Source: Meghimatium bilineatum (Eukaryota; Mollusca; Gastropoda; Stylommatophora; Philomycidae). From it: a stretch of 64,000 nucleotides of DNA. The stretch spans positions 43,099,531 to 43,163,530 of the forward strand of contig CM067317.1 in assembly GCA_034231615.1 (NCBI GenBank), read 5' to 3'. The position numbers were made by a program, and so were the translations under genes. Positions 55,582 through 64,000 of this stretch are shown piece by piece. The notes beneath the pieces were generated by a model. That model had not been told where the DNA came from. It saw only the letters and a list, made by a program, of their open reading frames with translations, and searched no databases. The stretch's first letter is position 1, and every line of letters begins with the position of its first letter.

Positions 55582-55735
55582 TTGTTTGTTTGAGAACCCC
55601 AGGAATTGTGAACGATTAGGTTTTATTTCCGATGTGCAGTTAGGTGGTTTTTCTGAGCTTTCTTTCATACCCAGGAGACCAGCGTTTGGCTTAGTTCAAT
55701 GCCTATTGAAGGAGTCTTCTACTTAGTGGAACTTT
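55582..55735 (+). repeat. dispersed repeat, copy 2 of 3
   Basis: aaccccaggaattgtgaac, atgtgcagttaggtggtt, tctttcatacccaggagacc and atgcctattgaaggag match 35262-35395. Confidence 0.6.
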
Positions 55736-55907
55736 ATAATTTTATAGATGACATGCTACAAGGGTTCCATAAGAGAGACTCAATATAGCGGCATGTCATC
55801 TACTAAGGTTTTCTGTTGCATGGGTGGTTTGTCTAGTGGGCCATTGGTGATACCCACAGATGCAACTGCATGCATTCTGTAGAATGGTATAGAACAGTAT
55901 AAGTTGA

Positions 55908-56004
55908 TGAGTGTAATATCTGTAATTGTGCCATGTAGAATGAGTGTAATAACTGTAACTGTGCCATGTAGAATGAGTGTAATATCTGTAATTGTGCCAT
56001 GTAG
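55908..56004 (+). repeat. 33-bp triplicate
   Basis: Three units of gagtgtaatatctgtaattg + tgccatgtagaat. Confidence 0.88.
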
Positions 56005-56196
56005 AAAAGGGGAGTTGTATTTAATACATAGCTGTCTGTGAACTTATTTTTTTTATAAATCTGTGTTGTTAAGAATTTATTTCCCTATTACAATAAAAAC
56101 GTCCTTATTTAGCATCAAAAGACCATTTTTTTTGCCCCCATCAATACGTTCCAATACGTGCATGTGAGATAGAAACGTCTGCATTAGTAATATCTA

Positions 56197-56476
56197 CTTC
56201 TTCTTCTTCTGCGTTCGTTCTCAAACTCCTGAAAATTAGTAGGATGTAGTCCGGTGAACGGAATGCGTTGTGTCATGGTTTACAGCATTTCTGCAATATC
56301 TGCAGCTTTCGGCCTGACACATCCGACTTCAGCATGGCTTTGGGTCACTGACCCTATATGGGATGGGACAGCCAACTCCATCTCATCACCTCCTTAGTTG
56401 CCTTTTACGACATGCATGAAAGGTAAACAGTGTTGCTATTCTTTGCTCCCCTTTCGGGGCCCCAGCAACACATGGA
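56197..56476 (-). repeat. SINE-1 copy
   Basis: Reversed SINE-1, full length: cttcttcttcttctgcgttc through cagcaacacatggac. Confidence 0.9.
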
Positions 56477-56944
56477 CGAGTAATATCTACTAAAATTCAA
56501 CACAAAATTACTTTTTTTTTCTAATACGGCGGCTGGAATCCATATCAAAACAGAAAATCTGTACTAGTTAATGTGCTATGTGCCGCCAGTGGTGTGTGAG
56601 TTTGACCTCTATAAAATCATGATTGTTAATTATGGGCCTGATGAGGACCGTTGATAATGGATCAGAGTGCTTTTAAGCTGGAAGCTTTATGAATGTTGCT
56701 ACTTACTGTGTAGTTAAACTCCAAACGAGAAGTAGAAGAAGAATGATGTTTCTTAGTGACATTCATACCCAAATACAAAGCTCATATTGACAGAATAATA
56801 TGCTCTTAACTCTTTAAGCCACCAATAAATTAATACAATTATGTTTGTAGTTCTCAGTTTACAGTGCTCAAGTCATGTGAGCAACATGAATAAATAAACA
56901 GAAGTGCCCTGCTGACACAATGGTCATATCTCTCAACTATCAAC

Positions 56945-57475
56945 TCTATCTATCATACTTGATGTCTATCATACTTGATGTCTATCATACTTGATGTCTA
57001 TTATACTTGATGTCTATCATACTTGATGTCTATTATACTTGATGTCTATCATGCTTGATGTCTATCATACTTGATGTCTATCATACTTGATGTCTATCAT
57101 ACTTGATGTCTATCATACTTGATGTCTATCATACTTGATGTCTATCATACTTGATGTCTATCATGCTTGATGTCTATCATACTTGATGTCTATCATACTT
57201 GATGTCTATCATACTTGATGTCTATTATACTTGATGTCTATCATGCTTGATGTCTATCATACTTGATGTCTATCATACTTGATGTCTATCATACTTGATG
57301 TCTATCATACTTGATGTCTATTATGCTTGATGTCTATCATGCTTGATGTCTATCATACTTGATGTCTATCATACTTGATGTCTATCATACTTGATGTCTA
57401 TTATACTTGATGTCTATCATACTTGATGTCTATCATACTTGATGTCTATCATACTTGATGTCTATCATACTTGAT
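56945..57475 (+). repeat. 16-bp satellite
   Basis: About 33 copies of tatcatacttgatgtc; single-base variants (tattatac, tatcatgc) are scattered. Confidence 0.97.
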
Positions 57476-58003
57476 ATCACTGTCTAAAATGATTTGCAGG
57501 TACCAGTTTAGGACACACAAAGAGAGAAAACACTTAAATTCTTTGCTTTATGGCTTGAGAATTAAGTACCAAACAGAATTTAACATACATATTTCTATAA
57601 CTTTATTTTGCATATGAAATATATGTAAGCCGATAAGCTACAACTACCGCACATTCAAATATCATGTACAAAATTTTTACATTTTTTTACTTTACAAAGT
57701 ACAACATATGAAGCACACAAAAAAGTCATCTCCAGAGAACTCTTTTACCCCTGATGCTGCAAGGCGTAAAGGAGTATAAAATGAAAGAAAAAGAAAAGAA
57801 AGACAAAGTTCAATGAATACTCCCTGCCTAAATACAGGAAATATTTTATTGCCATTTACAAAGTATATGACAAATAACAATATACTTAGGAAGTTGTGGT
57901 GGCTGGATTACCGGAACTGCGACCACAATGTTTTATGGTTGTAAAGTTCTGATATAACTAAATTAGACAAATGTCTGTAGTTGAAAGGAGCGTACCACAC
58001 AAT

Positions 58004-58160
58004 AAGAGGTATATTTTATTTAACCAAAGTACGGTATATGACATGGCCTATATTTTATTTAACCAAAGTATATGACATGGCCTACATTTTATTTAACCAA
58101 AGTATATGACATGGCCTATATTTTATTTAACCAAAGTATATGAAATGACCTAAATTTATT
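58004..58160 (+). repeat. 34-bp minisatellite
   Basis: About four copies of aaccaaagtatatgacatgg + cctatattttattt; the first has a 5-bp insertion. From 57480 to 58000 and 58160 to 58480 I see no gene. Confidence 0.88.
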
Positions 58161-58489
58161 TATTCAATGTATAGGCAGGCCTATAATATGTTCAAATAAT
58201 CCCCCTACCTCCTTAGTTTTGTTATTTAGCATAAATTTATAAAATATTGTTAATTTTAAAGAAAAATGTAACACTTTTGATAGGCGATATATATGAAGGG
58301 AAATAAATTGTGTACCTGGTATGTTGTTTTTAATCAAATTTTTCACCATGTTTTTGGTTTGACTCTCCCAATTTTGACAAATATGTCTCTGTCACACTTG
58401 TAGGTTATATACACTTTTTACTGGCAAACATTTAGGCTTATATATATATATGTTTTAACCCACTCAATCACTTAGAGGCAGAATTTGGC

Positions 58490-58965
58490 GGCTATATATT
58501 CATTAAACAAGTTAAAAATGAGAATTATAAAATGCTACATCTATTCCATATTAATGTATGGCTCAGAAACATGGACACTAAATAAACAATTAGAAGACAA
58601 AATTGATGCCTTTGAGATGTGGGTATATAGAAGAATAGGGAGAACATCATGGAAAGAGAAGAAAACAAATAAAGAGGTGCTAAAGACACTTAATATGAAG
58701 AAAGAACTACTAAGAGAAATAAAGATCAGGCAAATAAAATACTTTGGACACATTAAAAGACATGACACCTTACTGAAGACCTTACTTGAGGGTAAAGTCA
58801 AAGGGAAGCAAACAAGAGGTAGGCAGAGATACAAGTGGGAGAGTAACATTACATGATGGACAGGTTACAGTCTAGCAGAGTGTATTACCAAGACAAGAGA
58901 CAGGAGATGTTGGAGATACGTTGCAGCCAACCTTCGTTGCGGAGACGGCACTTGATGATGATGAT
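58490..58965 (+). mobile_element. LINE 3' region (LINE-E-like)
   Basis: An open frame of about 120 codons: KMRIIKCYIYSILMYGSETW + TLNKQ, IDAFEMWVYRRIGRTSWKEK, IKIRQIKYFGHIKRHDTLLK and GKVKGKQTRGRQRYKWESNI. It is followed after a stop by RDRRCWRYVAANLRCGDGT and stop. One of the less decayed LINE ends here. Confidence 0.82.
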
Positions 58966-59149
58966 ATTCATTACTGTAACAGCCTTTGGCACAATGTCAT
59001 TTAGATTGATGTCCATTGCCGGTTGCATGCGAATAGACATGCCAAGCCCAGATATGATTACCGTTTAAAAAAAGGATTCAAAAGTCATAGATCATTGACT
59101 ACACTGTACTCGATTTGCCATATATATATATATATATATAATTTTATTC

Positions 59150-59215
59150 AAATATATTAGAACCATCATCCTCACTACAAGAGAGTTTCAGAAGTGGGAG
59201 TTTGAGAATGAAAGC
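59150..59215 (+). repeat. SINE-2 tail fragment
   Basis: aaccatcatcctcactacaa, gagagtttcag and gggagtttgagaatgaaagc. Confidence 0.55.
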
Positions 59216-59404
59216 TACAAAAATAGTTTGTGTTGTAGTAGAATTAATGCTTTTTTAAATGTATGAAAATTGTATTCATTGTGGCTGAATATCTAGAATA
59301 TCGGACTAATAATCATAAGGTATCGGGTTTAAACCATGATTTGGACTAGATATTTCATCTTTCGGAGGTAGACCTACAATTAAAATCCTCCCAGTACATT
59401 GCTG

Positions 59405-59925
59405 TGGTGACATCTGTATCAAATCAGCCTTTATTTCCACTGTACATGTTGTGGTGGTTTCTGTATCAAATCAGCCTTTATTTCCACTGTACATGTTGTG
59501 ATGACTTCTGCATCAAATCAGCCTTTATTTCCACTGTACATGTTGTGGTGGTTTCTGTATCAAATCAGCCTTTATTTCCACTGTTCATGTTGTGGTGGTT
59601 TCTGTATCAAATCAGCCTTTATTTCCACTGTACATGTTGTGATGACTTCTGCATCAAATCAGCCTTTATTTCCACTGTACATGTTGTGGTGGTTTCTGTA
59701 TCAAATCAGCCTTTATTTCCACTGTACATGTTGTGATGACTTCTGTATCAAATCAGCCTTTATTTCCACTGTACATGTTGTGGTGGTTTCTGTATCAAAT
59801 CAGCCTTTATTTCCACTGTTCATGTTGTGGTGGTTTCTGTATCAAATCAGCCTTTATTTCCACTGTACATGTTTTGGTGATTTGTGTATTAAATCAGCCT
59901 TTGTTTTCACTGCCTATACAAAGCC
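59405..59925 (+). repeat. 47-bp minisatellite open in several frames
   Basis: Eleven copies of tttctgtatcaaatcagcct + ttatttccactgtacatgtt + gtggtgg. As 47 is not a multiple of three and the unit has no stop on the plus strand, all three frames stay open for most of the array. The resulting open frames (110-147 codons) are repeat artefacts with no recognised family. Confidence 0.95.
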
Positions 59926-60232
59926 TGCCTGCATGCCTTAACAGGAAAACATGTAGTAAGGAAAGTTGTTATTCATTGATTATTCTAAACAAAAGTACAA
60001 TATATTTTTATGCTTGCATTACACAAAGATTCATGACAATGTGATGAAACATATTGATTGTCCATGTTCAGTAAATCTGAAATAAAAAAAACATAATGAC
60101 AGCTTGTTTTGTTTTGTTATGTAAGGTACTCATTTTTTTAGTATACCAAGAACTGTTGAGTAGTAAATCTCCTGTTGTTGTCGTCATCCTGATCCTCAGG
60201 AATTATGTGCAATGTAAATACAGTAGAATCCC

Positions 60233-60480
60233 CTTTACCGATTAAGGATCTCATACACAGATGAATGTCCATGTGGATCTGGAACCCAGACCCCAGAACA
60301 CATACTTCAGGACTGCCCAACATACAAAGAGCAGAGACAGCAGACCTGGCCAGAGGATACAGACTTGAGGCAAAAGCTTTGGGGCAGCCGCTCTGACCTG
60401 GAGAAGACAGTGGACTTCGTCTTGACGACAGGTCTGACGGTATAGCATGACCACAGAATGCTGAACGCAGAAGAAGAAGA
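60233..60480 (+). mobile_element. LINE-A 3' end with 11-bp target duplication
   Basis: The last ~248 bp of LINE-A (cctttaccgattaagg, [30 protein letters not shown], tail aacgcagaagaagaagaa). Flanked by agtagaatccc at 60222-60232 and 60481-60491. Almost identical to 5293-5543, hence young. Confidence 0.93.
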
Positions 60481-61639
60481 AGTAGAATCCCATTATAACA
60501 ACTTGGTCCAGACCAACGAAATGTGTATGTAATAACAGAAATTTGCTATATTCAGTACAAAAAATAAATAATAAATATAACTGGGGATTTTCTAAAGTGT
60601 TGTTATATAGGAAATTATGTTATAAAAGGATTCAGAGAGATTCTACTGTATTGCTTTTATTTTTAATTGGTTGGTTTCTCCAGAGCTTTCTTTCATACTT
60701 AGAAGAATTTGACTCTCAGCGGTGTGCAATGCATAAAGTAGAAACACTCTAGTCATAAGCAATGCTCCTGCTTAGCGGCGCTACTGTGCACTAGTGCACA
60801 CATTTTTATCCCTTGATACAGGGTTTGGATAGTAAGAAGTGTGTATACAAATATGTGTACAAATTCTCATAATAAAAAATTAGAATTTATGTAAATGAAC
60901 ATTCTGAAGATTAACTATTTTTAGGTAAAATATTTGCCAAGAAAAAGTTATGTTCAAAATTTATAAGATCATGGAGTTAGATATTTGCTCACAGACACTC
61001 TTGTCTTAGAGGGAACATTGGTCATAAGACAAATTTTGTACTTAGTTTGAGTGAGCCCTGTGTAAAGATGGTTTATCACCCACTGTGCCCTTGAGATACT
61101 GAAACCATATTTAAATGTATAACCATTTTGGACAACAGTTGTGAGTTAACATATTCCCTGTGGGGAGAAAATCTGCCAAACCATCAGTGCAGTGCTGGAA
61201 GATTTTATGGATTGTTTAATTTTTTTCCCTAACCATTTTGCCCACCACATTCTCACATTCAACAATTTGAATGTGCTATTACTATATAGGCTACTCTGAA
61301 TGATAAATTTACAAGAATAATGCTTCTTTATATTATGAAGGAGACATAGAAACCGTTAATATGCATTTGTCATGCAAAAGGAAACATTTTTCCAAATAAA
61401 TTATCATAATTCCATACAAATATACAGAATACTGTACTCACCAATTGACTGGAAGTTCTGCTTCGTATGGTAGTCTTCAAAACATTGTGTGGGACAAATA
61501 TAGAACTCACATTGTTTACACAAGAATATTGTTAATGTTCTCTGCTTTCTTGCCACAGCGAACCCTTTTTCAGATGATGCAGGCAGTGGTATTATCTTCA
61601 GATGGTTTATGAAAAATAGTTGTATTCCCAAGGACTATG

Positions 61640-62325
61640 GTTTAGGTTTATTGATACTGTCACAAACACAGGTGGATAGATTGGAGAGAGTTCAAAATGA
61701 AGCCATGAGAGCTGTCCTAGAATGAACAAGAGATACACCTATCATGACCATGAGGTTTCTCCTAGACCTACCTAGCATCAAATCAAAACATAAAATAGCT
61801 CAGGTTAAAGAATACTTCAGTCACTAATAATGAACATCACGTCTTACACTCTCTAGACAACAAAAAAGGAAAGAGAATCAAGAGAGGAAGGTCCTGGATG
61901 GCAGAAGCAGAAGATAACCTACTCAGATTTTGTGAGTTGGAGGAAGTGGGAAGAGGCTGTGAATGGGTGACATTTGGCAAAGAGAGAAAATTATTGACAA
62001 CAGTGGTGATACAGATGGGAAGATAGTCCCACAACTAGGCTGCCAACAGAACAGAGGAAATGATCCAAGAACTCATACTGCAGCACTCGAAGCCACACGA
62101 TACAATAATTTACACAGACAGCTCAGTAACACAAGAAACAAACAGGTGTGGTTGGGGTTTCGTGGCCTACCAAAATGGCAAGAAATTAGCTGAGAAGTCA
62201 GCTGCCTACCCCACTACAACATCTAGCATGCAAATGGAAATAGAAGTGGTGACAGCAGCTCTCACTTGGCTGGCGACGCAACCACGAACAGACTCAGTGA
62301 TTCTATCGGACTCTCAACTATGAAA
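61640..62325 (+). mobile_element. LINE-H-like RNase H region
   Basis: SQTQVDRLERVQNEAMRAVL, RFLLDLPSIKSKHKIAQVKE, then an RNase H core: DTIIYTDSSVTQETNRCGWG, MQMEIEVVTAALTWL and SVILSDSQL. The first Asp (YTDSS), Glu (MEIE) and second Asp (LSDS) of the active site are visible. Frame breaks occur near 61720 and 61830. It is truncated at 62325 and abuts a reversed LINE end. Confidence 0.8.
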
Positions 62326-62715
62326 GGATCCTCACTGCAACTATGTAAGCCTCTCGGTTCTGTGCAAGCTGCCCATCTTCTTCCAGTGTCATTTTCAGAA
62401 GATCTTCGATGTCATGTGTCCATCATAGTCTTGGTCTGCCTCTTGTTCTCTTCCCTGGAACTTTCCATCATGAGTTTCTTGGTACAGATACGTCTCAGCA
62501 GTGTTTGCCATTGCTTTCTGAACCGGTACTGGTCGCTTATCAGTTATCATTCTTCGTGCACCCTCAGCCCAATACGTGGCCTTTCCAAATCCAACCTTTG
62601 AAACCGTTGTTGATAATACCATCTTCCACCATCTCTGCCAGCAGTTGTGTTGTATGGTAGGGGAGGATGTCCACTGGGAGAGTTGTTTCACGTAGTTCAG
62701 CCGACTAGCCAAGGG
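62326..62715 (-). mobile_element. LINE 3' end fragment, opposite strand
   Basis: On the minus strand: LNYVKQLSQWTSSPTIQHNC, KVGFGKATYWAEGARRMITD, then GREQEADQDYDGHMT (ENKRQTKTMMDT in the next frame). It ends EDLLKMTLEEDGQLAQNREA, typical of LINE C-termini. Family not assigned. Confidence 0.65.
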
Positions 62716-62887
62716 AATTGGTCACTTCATCTAATAGTTGCTGCAGCTTAGTATATGAAGAGTATCTTCATCCCCAATGGCAGGTTGCTGACATGGGACC
62801 TACCTTTACCTTTACTGTACTGCAAAATTGCCAGATGAACTTTAAATCTGATATTATAAATTAAATAATGAATAACGACTAAGTATT

Positions 62888-63140
62888 GGTCCACATCTGA
62901 AAGTGGAGTAAAGAATAGAAACACTGTTTTTTTTCTTCCAAGCATGTCATAAGAGGTGACTAATGAGTTTATGTGGTAGAGTTGGCTATCCAATACAGGG
63001 TCAAAGTGACCCAGCAGTCATATGGGATTGTAAGGTATCATATAAAAGTTTTAAACCATAACACAACACATTACATTCTCCAGACAACATCCTGCTAATC
63101 TGCAGACGTCTGTGAACAAATATGGAAGCAGAAAAAGCAG
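62888..63140 (+). repeat. SINE-1 copy (old)
   Basis: aaagtggagtaaagaatag, aagcatgtcataagaggtga, agggtcaaagtgaccc, acaacatcctgctaatctgc. No gene is visible from 60800 to 61620 or 62720 to 62880. Confidence 0.7.
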
Positions 63141-63320
63141 ACGATTTATTAATCAAAATTCTTCGTTCCCTTTCTAGCAAAACAGAACTTGCCACTTGAA
63201 GCTATCAAACATGTGAAAATTGTATATGCTCCCCCACCCCAAGTATTTTAACAAATAAACAAATATAATTAATATAAAGGAAAAGTTGGTTTTAAAGAAA
63301 CACACCCCATCTCAGCAGTC

Positions 63321-63697
63321 ATATCCACAACCTTGCCATCAGTGTATATGAAACAGTTGGACAACCTTACCGTCAGTGTATATGAAACAGTTGGACAACC
63401 TTACCGTCAGTGTATATGAAACAGTTGGACAACCTTGCCATCAGTGTATATGAAACAGTTGGACAACCTTGCCTCCAGTGTATATGAAACAGTTGGACAA
63501 CCTTGCAGTCAGTGCATATGAAACAGTTGGACAACCTTGCCGTCAGTGTATATGAAACAGTTGGACAACCTTGCCGTCAGTGTATATGAAACAGTTGGAC
63601 AACCTTGCCGTCAGTGTATATGAAACAGTTGGACAACCTTGCCATCAGTGTATATGAAGCAGTCGGACAACCTTGCCGTCAGTGTATATGAAACAGT
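63321..63697 (+). repeat. 34-bp minisatellite
   Basis: About eleven copies of ttggacaaccttgccgtcag + tgtatatgaaacag. Confidence 0.96.
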
Positions 63698-63751
63698 CAA
63701 CAAATGTTTCATTTTATTCTAAGAATTAAATCAGCTCAAATTCTAGTCAGT

Positions 63752-64000
63752 CTGTATATGTAATAATCACAGTAACCAGAAGTGTAACAATCACAGTAAC
63801 CAGAAGTGTAACAATCACTGTAACCAGAAGTGTAACAATCACTGTAACCAGAAGTGTAACAATCACAGTAACCAGAAGTGTAAAAATCATAGTAACCAGA
63901 AGTGTAACAATCACAGCAACCAGAAGTGTAACAATCACAGTAACTAAAAGTGTAACAATCACAGTAACTAAAAGTGTAACAATCACAGTAACTAAAAGTG
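63752..64000 (+). repeat. 24-bp minisatellite, runs off the window
   Basis: At least ten copies of tcacagtaaccagaagtgta + acaa; the last units have taactaaaag. As 24 is divisible by three, the minus strand gives an open VTVIVTLL repeat, an artefact of the array. Confidence 0.95.

Noticed and set aside
59404-60044. Long open frames in three frames that look like a repetitive membrane protein
   Set aside because: They are produced by the stop-free 47-bp minisatellite; period 47 cycles through all frames and nothing outside the array is open or spliced to it.
63747-63986. Minus-strand VTVIVTLL repeat, resembling a membrane segment repeat
   Set aside because: Pure product of the 24-bp tandem unit, which is a multiple of three; no start context or flanking coding sequence.
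1-64000. LTR retroelement or endogenous virus
   Set aside because: No paired long terminal repeats, primer-binding site, or gag, protease or integrase motifs were seen; all RT and RNase H sequence here is of LINE type.

Overview
This is a 64 kb stretch of animal nuclear DNA: AT-rich, intron-rich, and dominated by minisatellites and decayed retrotransposons. It holds one host gene that I can recognise with confidence. Ten consecutive plus-strand exons (18601-53915) encode the C-terminal 277 residues of a p38-type MAP kinase. They run from the start of the segment equivalent to vertebrate VIGLLDVFTP through to the stop codon. The exons for the N-lobe (glycine loop, VAVKK lysine, alpha-C helix) were not found and probably lie upstream of base 1. 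The phases of all ten exons join without error, including a 30-nt microexon ([10 protein letters not shown]), and the TGY activation motif is intact. The organism is most likely a mollusc, perhaps a gastropod. That is inferred from the mix of LINE and SINE families and general gene style, is weakly supported, and cannot be proved from the sequence alone.

Layout. 1-6600: a decayed LINE (family B) into which a 3.56 kb I-like LINE (family A) inserted with a 13-bp target duplication and a 5' inversion. The tail of the host LINE then expanded into a 44-bp minisatellite. 6895-11008: a 4.1 kb array of a 29-bp unit. 11000-18600: LINE and SINE debris, several minisatellites and a small TIR element. 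18601-53915: the p38 exons, with introns of 1.4-6.6 kb packed with arrays (37-bp array 19.5-21.0 kb; 46-bp array 29.8-32.9 kb; 41-bp arrays 36.2-36.9 kb), SINEs, LINE ends and MITEs. 53916-64000: downstream sequence with LINE ends, a palindromic element containing telomere-like repeats, and five more minisatellites, the last running off the window.

Tandem arrays cover roughly a fifth of the window. At least eight LINE families (called A-H here) are present, nearly all as 5'-truncated ends. Two abundant short repeats (SINE-1, SINE-2) share their 3' half with each other. Their extreme 3' end, (g)aacgcagaagaag, is shared with LINE-A, which suggests that LINE-A moves them. Several insertions can be ordered in time because they interrupt one another with readable target duplications.

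The least ordinary observations are: (i) at least two minisatellites made from LINE coding sequence; (ii) a tandem repetition of a p38 exon end together with its splice donor; (iii) an 88-bp stretch copied from an upstream intron into a minisatellite; (iv) a piggyBac-type foldback MITE about 50 bp from a p38 splice acceptor; and (v) a p38 activation segment in which the usually invariant P+1 threonine is cysteine. I saw no LTR element, endogenous virus, CRISPR array or bacterial-type gene.
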